Counted from the stretch's first letter, positions 46,208 to 54,587 are shown. The stretch: 55,609 nt of DNA from Ktedonobacterales bacterium (GCA_036557285.1 DATBHW010000002.1:1-55609); one strand, 5' to 3'. A program made the numbers and translations. The notes: generated by a model from the letters alone, not told the origin.

Positions 46208-47056
46208 TTATCCCTTCTGATGGCCGACTGCTTTAACGGCTGAGATAGCAGGAAGCCTCCCGCATTCACGCTCAACTTCTTCTGCAAGCTGTCGATAGGC
46301 GACAGAAACATTGGCGGTGGTATCGTAAGCGAGCACACTTTGAGCGACAATAGGCGCTTCTTTCAAGCGCACATTGCTTTTGATGACCGAGTTATAAATT
46401 GGCACCTGGCCGAGCAATGATTCGCGGGTAGAGGAGATTACATCGCGGCTGTGGACGGTCCGTGTATCGGCCATCGTCAGCAAGACGCCGCCGACCTTCA
46501 AGCCCTTGTTAATACGCTTGACGGTCTGGATTGTTTTGAGAAGCAGCCCCACGCCCTTCATCGCCAGATATTCCGTCTGCATGGGGATAATGACGGTATT
46601 GGCGGCGGCCAGCGCGTTCACAGTTAAAATGCCCAGCGATGGGAGGCAATCAATCAAGATATAATCATAGCTGTGCCGCGCTGGTTCCAGCAGATCCGTT
46701 AGGATCAATTCACCAAGCTGGGCGTGATACAGGTCAAGCTCGGCCTGGCAAAGCCCAATGTTTGCTGGCGCAAGATTGGGGCCAATCGCGGTGTGAAGAA
46801 TCACATCCTCCAGACGTGGCACTTGCTCATCGCGTGTGGAAGCCATAAGCGCGTCGTAGATAGTCTGCTCTAGATCTTCAGGGTTGACGCCCATCGCTAT
46901 CGTAAGGCTGGCTTGGGGATCCCAATCAACGAGCAAGACACGCCGCCCGCGTTCATGTAAGGCTGCTCCTAGATTTAAGGTGGTGGTGGTTTTGCCAACC
47001 CCACCCTTCTGATTGGCGATGGCATAAACTACACCGTTCGCTTCTGTGGTGGACAT
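46208..47056 (-). CDS. parA: ParA partition ATPase
   Basis: A 282-residue deviant Walker A ATPase. KGGVGKTTT (17-25), VLLVDWDPQASLTIAMG and DYILIDCLPSLGILTVNAL are the family blocks. It binds DNA non-specifically in the ATP form and moves ParB-bound centromeres. The ATG at 47056 is preferred because family N-termini begin just before VYAIANQKGG; the frame is open to 47107. There is no N-terminal HTH, so it is the short (type Ib or chromosomal) form. It is the first gene of parA-parB. Confidence 0.94.
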   Translation of the reverse strand: MSTTEANGVVYAIANQKGGVGKTTTTLNLGAALHERGRRVLLVDWDPQASLTIAMGVNPEDLEQTIYDALMASTRDEQVPRLEDVILHTAIGPNLAPANIGLCQAELDLYHAQLGELILTDLLEPARHSYDYILIDCLPSLGILTVNALAAANTVIIPMQTEYLAMKGVGLLLKTIQTVKRINKGLKVGGVLLTMADTRTVHSRDVISSTRESLLGQVPIYNSVIKSNVRLKEAPIVAQSVLAYDTTANVSVAYRQLAEEVERECGRLPAISAVKAVGHQKG

Positions 47057-47378
47057 AGGGCATGAACCCTCTCTATGACGGAATGGCTCCGCCAGCATGT
47101 CGCGCATCTATCAGGCGGCGAGATGTTCGTCAAGCCTCTGAAAGCCAGGTAGCACGCCTCAACGAAGCAAGAGCGTCTCCTGGCGACGGCGGATAGAGCA
47201 CCCGTTTGACGCTCAAGTGGTCTTACGTAAGACCACTTTGCTCTCAACATACTCAGGTGGTCTTATGTAAGACCGCCTCAACCTGAAGTTATGGTAGCAC
47301 ACGCTGATTGAAAGCACAAGAGAAAATGGAGCGTTTTTGCCAGAGATCAATCGCTCTTTGTTTCACTGGAACAAAAGA
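47057..47378. other. Regulatory region upstream of parA
   Basis: About 320 bp with no gene. It holds the paired palindromes at 47215-47278 and, at its far end, a half-match to the general bacterial parS (TGTTTCAC, 47359-47366). The parA promoter must be here, but no consensus boxes stand out. Confidence 0.5.
47215..47278. promoter_or_regulatory. Two palindromes 40 bp apart, probable parS or par operator
   Basis: The first (47215-47238) is a perfect 24-bp palindrome with core GTGGTCTTACGTAAGACCAC. The second (47255-47278) has core GTCTTATGTAAGAC and one arm mismatch. Centres are 40 bases apart, near four helical turns. The same sequence occurs downstream of rep at 42164-42181. Confidence 0.7.
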
Positions 47379-48392
47379 TCAGCCAGATTGAGTGGTTTCG
47401 CTCTCCTGCCCTCCTGATTGAATCATCGGCAGGGACATATCTTTGCCTATGGCCTGGTGGAGAGCATCTAAAGAACTGTACCCCGATTCCTCCAGTACCC
47501 TGAGCGTAGAGATATATTGGCGAGCGCCATGAGGCGTGGTCGTCGAAAGGAACGTTACCAACTCCGCTTCGATGAGCGCATGCAGCGGCTTTTCGCTGTC
47601 CACGCCGCGATAGCGTTCAATCGCTGCGCGGGTGATCGGTTGGTGCATGATCACTAATGCCAGCACCTCCCGTTGGGCCTGGGTAAGCTGTGTTTGCCTG
47701 CGAGGCGCCAGGCCAATGGCTGTCAGCGCAAGTCGCAGCGCAGGAGCGAAAGCTGCGTCCGAAGCAAGTTGATACTCCCCGTTCATCTCCTGAATGACTA
47801 CCCCATGCCCCATAAGATGCCCACGTAGCGCCTGGATGGTTTCTTCAACCTCAAATAATGCGCAATCTAAACCGGCAGCAAGCTGTGCAGCACTTAATCG
47901 TCCACAGATCAGCAGGAGCGCTTCTGCAACCTGCCAACGCTGCTGGGCTGTATGCGTTTCAGGTATTGATGCAGCCTCTCCTTCTCGGTGGTCATGAGTC
48001 GCTGTGATCGCCTGCTGGGTCAGCCCGCTACGCCAGGATGCCAGCGCCGTTCTCGATAATTGCACGCCCCCAGGCGCGGAAACATTAAGAGCTGCGCGCA
48101 GGGCATCAATCACCAGGCGTGTTGGATTCTTCGCATCAGGATCGCCACGTTCCAGCTTTGCCAGATAGCCAAAAGAAACGCCTGTGACCTCGGCCAACTG
48201 CTTCAATGTCAAGTCCAGATCGCGCCGACGCTGGCGAATCGCCTCCCCCCATCGCCGCATTTCCTTTGGGCTAATGATTTCTTGCTTGCTGGAAGGCGCA
48301 TCACCTGCGCTGCCTGGCCGCTGCTCACCGGAAAGCTCTCCTTGAGAGTGGAGCGCTTCTCCGGGGTCGCTTTGTTTCTGCTCTGGTTTCAT
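47379..48392 (-). CDS. XRE helix-turn-helix fused to an ScpB-like domain
   Basis: A 337-residue protein. After a disordered start, residues about 47-104 form an XRE HTH (AIRQRRRDLDLTLKQLAEVTGVSFGYLAKLERGDPDAKNP). Residues about 154-310 follow the ScpB plan of two winged helices: EALLLICGRLSAAQLAAGL, EVEETIQALRGHL, GEYQLASDAAFAP, then LTQAQREVLALVIMHQPITRAAIERYRGVDSEKPLHALIEAELV. ScpB is the kleisin-associated condensin subunit. A version with its own DNA-binding domain beside parAB could link condensin loading to this origin, or be a repressor; this is inference. Confidence 0.75.
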   Translation of the reverse strand: MKPEQKQSDPGEALHSQGELSGEQRPGSAGDAPSSKQEIISPKEMRRWGEAIRQRRRDLDLTLKQLAEVTGVSFGYLAKLERGDPDAKNPTRLVIDALRAALNVSAPGGVQLSRTALASWRSGLTQQAITATHDHREGEAASIPETHTAQQRWQVAEALLLICGRLSAAQLAAGLDCALFEVEETIQALRGHLMGHGVVIQEMNGEYQLASDAAFAPALRLALTAIGLAPRRQTQLTQAQREVLALVIMHQPITRAAIERYRGVDSEKPLHALIEAELVTFLSTTTPHGARQYISTLRVLEESGYSSLDALHQAIGKDMSLPMIQSGGQESETTQSG

Positions 48393-48444
48393 GCTCTACC
48401 TTGCTTTCTCCAGCGCCTTTCCGTCAGGCTTCAAGGATCACCTT

Positions 48445-48472
48445 TTGGAATTGTCGTATATGACAATTCCAA
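48445..48472. promoter_or_regulatory. Inverted repeat upstream of the XRE-ScpB gene
   Basis: TTGGAATTGTC (48445-48455) and GACAATTCCAA (48462-48472) are perfect arms around GTATAT, about 50 bases before the gene's ATG. A likely operator, perhaps for the gene's own XRE domain. Confidence 0.6.
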
Positions 48473-48507
48473 GTATATACCTAAAACGGCCCCTCTGCCA
48501 CAAAGAA

Positions 48508-48551
48508 AAGCAGGAGAGACTCGCGCAAAGACTGGCGAGTCTCTCCTGCTT
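48508..48551 (-). terminator. Rho-independent terminator
   Basis: A perfect stem of 17 bp (AAGCAGGAGAGACTCGC and its complement) around a 10-base loop. On the minus strand it is followed by TTTCTTTG. It ends transcription of the small gene at 48580-48924. Confidence 0.75.
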
Positions 48552-48579
48552 CTGCTACCGAGCTATTGTGGAATACCTG

Positions 48580-48924
48580 CTACGCTGTCGCTTGCCGTTG
48601 GAGAAGCCGCTGGATACTGTGGCCGTGTCCTGATATTGCAGCCCGCTGCATAGCGTAGCGTGTGTAACGTCCACGTGCCAGATCAGGCTGATTGGGCAAA
48701 TGCTCTGGAAAGATGGCCGTCTCGTAGCTCCAGGCATTGTCCGCTTCGGGCAAAGCAATATCCAGAAGCCGTCGCGTAATGACATGCCAGGCATCCGCGC
48801 CTGACACGACTCGATGATGCAGCAAGACATTATGCCGGGTATCGGGCAGACGCTTTACAAAGGGATGATCGTCCAGGTCGGGGAGATCAGTCAGGCTGAT
48901 GCTAAGGTGTCCGATTTCCTGCAT
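48580..48924 (-). CDS. Small hypothetical protein
   Basis: A 114-residue product with AAAGGAAG about 6 bases before the ATG and a terminator just after the stop, so it is likely real. Its sequence (HLSISLTDLPDLDDHPFVKRLPDTRHNVLLHHRVVSGADAWHVITRRLL) is hydrophilic and rich in His. It has no signal peptide or transmembrane helix. I do not recognise the family. Confidence 0.6.
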   Translation of the reverse strand: MQEIGHLSISLTDLPDLDDHPFVKRLPDTRHNVLLHHRVVSGADAWHVITRRLLDIALPEADNAWSYETAIFPEHLPNQPDLARGRYTRYAMQRAAISGHGHSIQRLLQRQATA

Positions 48925-49224
48925 GGGGTCTTCCTTTCTCTCGTCAACCGGACCGTGTTAGCTTCGGCGCCATTCGGTCGGGCATAGCCTCAGAAGGATG
49001 AGACTCCCTTGTCTCCCTGATTCTGTTGCAGGTGCTTGGCAGAGCGGCTGGCACTGAAGACCGTTATAAATCGTTGAGCAGATTCATGCCGCCAGGACAA
49101 AGAAGCGCCGACGCGGCTTGCTTTTTGCCCGAATGCCTCACAAACGAAGCATACCATATTTTTCTGAATTTGTCAGCAGAAAAGAGGAGGTCTCGTCTGT
49201 GGATCGCTGGAACAAGACGCGCTT
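48925..49224. other. Intergenic gap with no recognised content
   Basis: About 300 bp between two minus-strand genes. I see no convincing ORF, repeat-family member or strong hairpin here. Confidence 0.4.
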
Positions 49225-49635
49225 CTAACGCAGGAGCGCGCGGATATGATCGGGAATAGGGATAAGTTCAAGTTTGCTCTGGTCGTCGGTTGGGATGCGC
49301 GCCAGCCCGCGCACTTCATAGCCGATGCCAGCAACTTCATTGTCTCGCAGTACACGATGCTCCAGACGGAATGAGCGCGTGCGTACCTCGGTAGCGGTCG
49401 TTTCAATGGTCAGCAGATCATGATAGCGCAGCGGCTTCTGAAAACGGCAGCCGACTTCGATAACAGGCGCCAGGACATGGTAGTGCGTTTTCAGCATCTC
49501 CAGCGGCGCCCCTAACGAGCGCAGAAACTCCAGCGCCGCGTGATCGAACCAGCGGAAGAAGTTGGGGTAGAAGACAATGCCAGCAGCATCCGTATCACCC
49601 CATTGGACCTGATAGTGGATCGTGTTCCTGCTCAT
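49225..49635 (-). CDS. YbgC-type acyl-CoA thioesterase (single hotdog domain)
   Basis: A 136-residue hotdog enzyme started at the ATG at 49635; the frame is open to 50013 but the extra residues overlap another gene and are not family-like. VQWGDTDAAGIVFYPNFFRWFDHAALEFL (about 10-38) is the 4-hydroxybenzoyl-CoA/YbgC thioesterase signature with its catalytic Asp. RFQKPLRYHDLLTIET and SFRLEHRVLRDNEVAGIGYE follow. It hydrolyses acyl-CoA; the acyl group is unknown. A second, two-domain thioesterase gene lies about 900 bp away on the same strand. Confidence 0.85.
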   Translation of the reverse strand: MSRNTIHYQVQWGDTDAAGIVFYPNFFRWFDHAALEFLRSLGAPLEMLKTHYHVLAPVIEVGCRFQKPLRYHDLLTIETTATEVRTRSFRLEHRVLRDNEVAGIGYEVRGLARIPTDDQSKLELIPIPDHIRALLR

Positions 49636-49702
49636 AGAAGTATTCTCATAGAAGCATTCCCGCGTGTTAAGGAAAGAAATCGCGTGCTGCTCACATTCGC
49701 TG

Positions 49703-49763
49703 CTGCCAGCGCAAGATCGCGTGAGTGCTCCAGTCTGGTAGTTGCGCGATCTTACGCTGGCAG
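49703..49763 (-). terminator. Hairpin after the lipoprotein gene
   Basis: Arms CTGCCAGCGCAAGATCGCG (49703-49721) and its complement with one mismatch (49745-49763) form a 19-bp stem just past the stop at 49775. No T-run follows. Confidence 0.5.
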
Positions 49764-49774
49764 TGACGTTTCGT

Positions 49775-50308
49775 TTATCCACCAGCGCCTGGAGAGGGGG
49801 TGGCGCTGGGACCAATGTTGACAATGCTAAAAGAGGCGGCATCCTTTGCCACAATGGTTGAGATGCCGGAGAAGCGGACGGTAACATCAATGCTGATCGG
49901 CATGTTGGCTGGAAGACCCCTGAAGCTGATGGGGAAGCTGGCAAATCCGTCCGAGCCGGTGGTTCTCGTTCCAGCCTGATTGTTGAGTGATGTAATGCCC
50001 CCACCATTCTCAAAGTGGAAGTAAAGGCTCACCTTTCCACCTTTCTGCGGGAGTTGCCCATGATGGAAGATGACGTAGACGATAATATTTCCGCTTGAGT
50101 TGGTGAGGGTGCTGTTGCTCACATAGGCGCCGACCTTATAGGGTGGCGCAGTGGGTGTTGGTGTAAGGCTGTTAGAGCTGTTGTTGATGCTAATAGTCGC
50201 CTGGGCGCCTGGTGTCGTACCCAGGTCCAGACAGGCGCTCAGACCTAAGAGAAGCGCCAGGCCAAAGGCGGCCAGTTGGGATAGTCGGCGCCAGGATGAT
50301 AGATTCAT
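49775..50308 (-). CDS. Putative lipoprotein, Ig-like fold
   Basis: A 177-residue protein with a signal peptide and lipobox LGLSAC. A Ser/Thr/Asn/Pro linker is followed by a beta-rich domain (GKVSLYFHFENGG, GTRTTGSDGFASFPISFRGLP, SIDVTVRF) like bacterial Ig-like modules. It should be lipid-anchored on the outer face. No ribosome site is evident before the ATG at 50308. Function unknown. Confidence 0.7.
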   Translation of the reverse strand: MNLSSWRRLSQLAAFGLALLLGLSACLDLGTTPGAQATISINNSSNSLTPTPTAPPYKVGAYVSNSTLTNSSGNIIVYVIFHHGQLPQKGGKVSLYFHFENGGGITSLNNQAGTRTTGSDGFASFPISFRGLPANMPISIDVTVRFSGISTIVAKDAASFSIVNIGPSATPSPGAGG

Positions 50309-50525
50309 CAGAATGGACGGCGCTGATACCCCGACGGCCAGCCGGAAGCGAGCGCCAACCTCCTTTGCGCAGGTTATTCTCTCATGAAAGCATGAGGATA
50401 AGCAAGAGATGCACTTGTTCTATACTTCTTCACCATGCTAGACGTATCAAGCAGTACATGTGTGTCAAGGACACAGCCATTGTAGCAGCAATGGGTGGGT
50501 TTTTACCAGTTTTGCGCTAGAAGGG

Positions 50526-51341
50526 CTAGGGGAGCCAGGACCAGCAGGTATCTGCGTGAATGATGGGTTCTTCAGAGTCCTTTCTCTGGATGACCTGGGA
50601 CCAGGCCAGGCCATGAGGGTAGCTGCCGGTGCAGGTGGTGATGATCTCAAGGGTGTCGCCTGGGAGGGCGGGCTTCATATAGTCTATGACGCCGCGCTGC
50701 AAGAAGGCGCGCAGGTTGTGACGCTGTTCTGCGTGCTGGCCGATGAGGTCAACTGGAAGCTGAGCAAAGGCGCTGTGTATGGCTTCTTCCAGCCAATCAA
50801 TATAGATGGTGTTATTGATGTGTCCAACGATGTCAGCTTCGTAGCTGCGAGCTATCAGGCTCTGATGAAAGGTGGGCAGGGTGTCTCCTGGCGGCGTAAT
50901 GATGGGTAAGGCGGAAAACGTAACCGTTTGTGGGTCGGGGATAGCCTGTTCGGGTATCTCTGCCGGGAGCCGGATGGGCAAGCCGCGCTGCCGCCCGACA
51001 TAGACCCAATGGGCGCGAGCGCGGGCGAGAAGATGATCGCTGTTCTGGCTGGTGACGAGATATTCACGGTATGCCTGGATACGGGCGTATTGAGAAGGCC
51101 AGGTATCGAAGTTGAGTTCGTCGGTCAGCACGATAGGCTGGTCCACTTCGAGTGTCATCTGGCGGACTACCCAGGCGGAGTCCTGTTCGTCATACCAGGA
51201 GCGTGGAAAGCCTGCGGCGGCGGAGGCTTCGGTGGCGACATGTTCAAGATAGCGGAGCAAGGTTCCAGTTGAGATGATGCCGAGACGCCCAGTTTCATAG
51301 CTGCGAACGCCGAAAGAGGTATGATAATGGCTCAAACCCAT
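50526..51341 (-). CDS. Acyl-ACP thioesterase (double hotdog, FatA/FatB-like)
   Basis: A 271-residue protein with two hotdog halves. The first has SYETGRLGIISTGTLLRYLEHVATEAS and SAWVVRQMTLEVDQP. The second has SYEADIVGHINNTIYIDWLEEAI, which matches the catalytic Asn/His region of plant and bacterial FatA/FatB enzymes. It releases fatty acids from acyl carrier protein. GAGGAAAG lies about 8 bases before the ATG. It is separated from the convergent-to-divergent sedolisin gene by about 175 bp. Confidence 0.88.
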   Translation of the reverse strand: MGLSHYHTSFGVRSYETGRLGIISTGTLLRYLEHVATEASAAAGFPRSWYDEQDSAWVVRQMTLEVDQPIVLTDELNFDTWPSQYARIQAYREYLVTSQNSDHLLARARAHWVYVGRQRGLPIRLPAEIPEQAIPDPQTVTFSALPIITPPGDTLPTFHQSLIARSYEADIVGHINNTIYIDWLEEAIHSAFAQLPVDLIGQHAEQRHNLRAFLQRGVIDYMKPALPGDTLEIITTCTGSYPHGLAWSQVIQRKDSEEPIIHADTCWSWLP

Positions 51342-51516
51342 ATGACTTTCCTCAAAAGGTGAGACGTTTCCCTGCCAGAGTACGCTCTGGAGGGCGACCT
51401 GTCAAGGCTGCGGCGCGGGAAAATGGTCTGCCTCTAGCGCGGAAGGCCCATGTGCTGTATGATAGAAACCACGAGCATTCTGGCGTAGAGTATGACAAAG
51501 AAGGAAGAACTTCCAT

Positions 51517-53229
51517 ATGGCAGATAACGAGTATCCTCCCCCCTCACCCGATACGTTTCGTGAGTTTGGCGGCGCAGGGGGGTGGCCTTCACCACAGCCG
51601 CCACCGGCTGGCTACCCAACGCAGCCTCCAGTGGGGCCAGGCGGCGGGCCAGGATATTGGCAGCCAGGAACTATGCCGCCCCCTGGGCAGGGCAGCTATC
51701 CAGGCGCGCCAGGGCAGACGCCAGGCTTTGTTCCCAACCCGCCGCCACCCAGCAAGACTTCACCCTTTTTGATTATGGCGCTTGGTGGGCTGGCTTTGCT
51801 GGTCATTCTGGTTCCGCTGGTGCTGTATGCGCTGTCACGCGCGCCTGCCCCAACGACCAGAACTCCCCAGGCTACGGCGACACCAGGAGGGACCACACCT
51901 GCGCCGACGGGGACACCATCCTCATCAGGGTCGGCATTCAAGCCAGACGGTACCGCTCCAACGACCAGGCAGTGTAATACCGTCGTGGTGATTCCCTGCT
52001 ATAGCCCACAAGAGATGCAGCAAGCCTTTAGCTTGAATGCGCTTTATGCGCAAGGCTATGATGGCAAGGGCCAGACGATTGTGATTATTGCGGCGGGGAA
52101 TACGGATCATGTCGAAAAGGACTTGCAGGCGTTTGACAAAGCCTGGGGCTTGCCTGATCCGCCTAGCTTTAAGATTGTTCAACCGTTTGGGCCGCCTACC
52201 CCATACAAGTGCTCTGATTTTAATGACTTGGATGGCTTGCAGATTGAAACTGCGCTGGATGTGGAATGGAGCCATGCTATGGCTCCTGGCGCGAGTATTG
52301 TGGTGGTGGTTGGGCCAAACAAAGAACTGAAGTATTTCCCGGTACCCAAGAATGCGCCGTCATGCGGCCTGTATGATCTGGAAGACCCTGTTGCTTATGC
52401 GCTGGATAAGAAGCTGGGGAATATTATTTCCATCAGTTATGGCGGCAGCGAGTTGGGTACTCGTACCGATACGGCGGTTGACAAGACGAACGAGCAGAAG
52501 GAGTACGACGCGGCGCACGAGATTTTCAAGCGAGCGGCGAGCATGGGGGTTACGGTGATGGCGTCGTCTGGAGACAATGGGGCGACGAACCCAAATGATT
52601 ACGTGAATCATAATCTGTTTTGGGACAAGCCGAACGTCTCCTGGCCGGCTTCTGATCCCTATGTGCTGGCGATTGGTGGCACATCGCTGACTATTCAAGA
52701 TGAGAACGGGGTGTATGGGAGCGAGACCACCTGGAATAATAATGGCGGCTCGACAGGTGGTGGATTGAGCGCGCTGTATGGCGAGCCAGCGTATCAGAAG
52801 AATGTGCCAGATCAAGGGATGTTCCAGGGGAAACGGGGTCTTCCTGATCTGGCCTTCCCGGCAGATGTGAATTACCTGCTCTATGAAACGTCTGATTTTG
52901 GAACCATTGATGTATCCAAGTGGCCGCACTGGAACCTGATTGGTGGTACGAGCGCGAGTTCACCATGCTGGGCGGGGTTGATTGCGATTGCGGATCAGAT
53001 GAGTGCTCAGGCGGGCGGCGGGCCTCTTGGGTATATCCAGCCAGGGCTGTACAGCTTGAAGGGCCAGGCTTTCCATGATATTACAAAGGGCAATAACAAT
53101 TTTCAGCGCGTCGCGGGCTATGCGGCGGTGACTGGCTACGATCTGGTGACGGGTTGGGGTACGCCGATTGCAGATCAACTGTTGCCCGCGTTGATTCAAG
53201 CGGTGCAAACGGTTGGTAATACGCCTTAG
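51517..53229 (+). CDS. Membrane-anchored sedolisin (S53) peptidase without propeptide
   Basis: A 570-residue protein. A Pro/Gly-rich cytoplasmic-looking N-terminus (1-80), one transmembrane helix (about 82-106) and a Thr/Pro/Ser linker precede an S53 catalytic domain (about 155-565). Glu244 and Asp248 (ETALD), the oxyanion Asp353 (SSGDNG) and Ser479 (GGTSASSP) make the sedolisin set, and FHDITKGNN is the calcium site. The usual kumamolisin-type pro-domain is missing. Activity would lie outside the membrane. AAGGAAG lies about 10 bases before the ATG. Confidence 0.88.
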   Translation: MADNEYPPPSPDTFREFGGAGGWPSPQPPPAGYPTQPPVGPGGGPGYWQPGTMPPPGQGSYPGAPGQTPGFVPNPPPPSKTSPFLIMALGGLALLVILVPLVLYALSRAPAPTTRTPQATATPGGTTPAPTGTPSSSGSAFKPDGTAPTTRQCNTVVVIPCYSPQEMQQAFSLNALYAQGYDGKGQTIVIIAAGNTDHVEKDLQAFDKAWGLPDPPSFKIVQPFGPPTPYKCSDFNDLDGLQIETALDVEWSHAMAPGASIVVVVGPNKELKYFPVPKNAPSCGLYDLEDPVAYALDKKLGNIISISYGGSELGTRTDTAVDKTNEQKEYDAAHEIFKRAASMGVTVMASSGDNGATNPNDYVNHNLFWDKPNVSWPASDPYVLAIGGTSLTIQDENGVYGSETTWNNNGGSTGGGLSALYGEPAYQKNVPDQGMFQGKRGLPDLAFPADVNYLLYETSDFGTIDVSKWPHWNLIGGTSASSPCWAGLIAIADQMSAQAGGGPLGYIQPGLYSLKGQAFHDITKGNNNFQRVAGYAAVTGYDLVTGWGTPIADQLLPALIQAVQTVGNTP

Positions 53230-53244
53230 CCGCAAACAAGATAG

Positions 53245-53259
53245 GACGCCTGGGGCGTC
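53245..53259 (+). terminator. Small hairpin after the sedolisin gene
   Basis: GACGCC-tgg-GGCGTC followed by TCTC, about 15 bases past the stop. A weak candidate terminator. Confidence 0.35.
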
Positions 53260-53283
53260 TCTGACCCTGGAACAGGAGGCTGT

Positions 53284-53976
53284 ATGCCGATCCCTTCTCT
53301 GGCGTTTTTGATTGATGTGGATAATACGTTGCTCGATAACGATAAGGCGAAGGACGATCAGGCGGCGTATTTGCGCGATCTGCTGGGTGAGGCAGCGGCC
53401 TCCCGTTTTTGGGAATTATACGAGGAGGTGCGCCGGGAAGCGGATGTGGTTGATTATCCGCTGACGCTGGCGCGCTTTGCGCGTGAGTTTGCGGGGCAGT
53501 TTTCTGGTGAGAGGCTGTTCCAGCTTTCCAACTATTATCTGTCGTTTCCGTTTCGCGCGTATCTCTATCCAGAGGCTCTGGAGACGCTGGCGTATCTGCG
53601 AACGCTGGGGACGACGGCCATTACCTCGGATGGCGATGCGTCGTTTCAAGGCTTGAAGATTGTGCGAAGCGGTATATCGGCAGCGGTTCAGGGGCGGGTG
53701 GCGCTCTATCTGCACAAGGAAGAGCATGTTGATGAGATACGGGCGCTTTTTCCTGCTGAGCATTATGTGATGATTGACGATAAGCCGACCTTGCTCAGCG
53801 CGATGAAGTCTCGGATGGGGGAATCGCTTACGACGGTGCATGTGCGCCAGGGCAAATATGCGCGTGTGATGCCTGCGCGTGGCGAGCCGCCAGCAGACTT
53901 GTCAATAGCGACGATTCGTGAGGCGCGGCAAGCGCGTCGAGAGCAGTTCGAGGGGCAGGGAGCAAGCGCACGATAA
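53284..53976 (+). CDS. HAD-superfamily hydrolase
   Basis: A 230-residue HAD protein. Motif I is LIDVDNTLLDND (D11, D13), motif II is TAITSDGDA, the Lys of motif III lies in LYLHKEEH, and motif IV is YVMIDDKPTLLSAM. A helical cap lies between motifs I and II. It probably acts as a phosphatase on a small phosphorylated metabolite, unknown. GGAGG lies 5 bases before the ATG. Confidence 0.85.
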   Translation: MPIPSLAFLIDVDNTLLDNDKAKDDQAAYLRDLLGEAAASRFWELYEEVRREADVVDYPLTLARFAREFAGQFSGERLFQLSNYYLSFPFRAYLYPEALETLAYLRTLGTTAITSDGDASFQGLKIVRSGISAAVQGRVALYLHKEEHVDEIRALFPAEHYVMIDDKPTLLSAMKSRMGESLTTVHVRQGKYARVMPARGEPPADLSIATIREARQARREQFEGQGASAR

Positions 53977-54060
53977 GGGGAACTTCTGGCTGCGCTCTGG
54001 CGTCTCTTGTGTGAGGGTTTTGCTCAGGGGCAAGCCCTTGACATAATACAGGAGGGTGTT

Positions 54061-54564
54061 ATGCAGCACAGATTCTTCTTTCGTCGTTCTTTGTGGCTAA
54101 CGCCGGGTTTGCTTCTGGCCGCTGGGGTTTTGTTGGGTCTGGTGGCCTGCGCGCCTGGTGGCAGGAGCGCGGGCCAGAGTACGGCAGGTGGGAATGAGCC
54201 TCAGACTACGGCGAGCGCCACGGCAACGCCTACGCCTGGGCACGAGGATGCGGATCAGGGGACACTGAATGGTGATGTGGTGGCTGGCCCTACGTGTCCG
54301 GTAGCCACAGCGGAACAGCCATGCCCACCCAGGCCAGTGCCTGACCGCCAGGTAATGATTGTGACTCCTGGTGGGAAGGTGGCGGCCACGACGACGACTG
54401 ATAAGAATGGGCATTTCAGGGTTCTGCTTTCGCCAGGGAGGTATCTGGTGAAAGTTGCGCCTGTTCCCGGCGGGTACCCTGCGCAGCGAGAACCTGTAGA
54501 GGTGACAATTGCCGCCGGGCAGACTCTATCGGTGAAGATCGAGTTGGATACCGGGATTCGCTAA
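54061..54564 (+). CDS. Lipoprotein with carboxypeptidase-regulatory-like domain
   Basis: A 167-residue protein started at the ATG at 54061, just after AGGAGGG; the frame is open to 54007. The signal peptide ends in lipobox GLVAC. A low-complexity Thr/Ala/Pro linker leads to a small beta-sandwich (PDRQVMIVTPGGKVAATTTTDKNGHFRVLLSPGRYLVKVAP) like CarboxypepD_reg/SpaA modules. Likely a lipid-anchored surface protein; function unknown. It converges on the response regulator gene. Confidence 0.78.
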   Translation: MQHRFFFRRSLWLTPGLLLAAGVLLGLVACAPGGRSAGQSTAGGNEPQTTASATATPTPGHEDADQGTLNGDVVAGPTCPVATAEQPCPPRPVPDRQVMIVTPGGKVAATTTTDKNGHFRVLLSPGRYLVKVAPVPGGYPAQREPVEVTIAAGQTLSVKIELDTGIR

Positions 54565-54587
54565 ACGAGGCTGCGCCGGATGATACT

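Noticed and set aside
47359-47374. Canonical parS site (TGTTTCAC half)
   Set aside because: Only the left half matches TGTTTCACGTGAAACA; the right half is shifted. The GGTCTTA palindromes are better candidates.
49026-49259. 77-residue plus-strand ORF
   Set aside because: No ribosome site or recognisable pattern, and it runs into the thioesterase gene on the opposite strand.
49225-50013. Long form of the thioesterase from 50013
   Set aside because: The extra 126 residues overlap the lipoprotein gene and show no family similarity; the hotdog motif begins just after the ATG at 49635.
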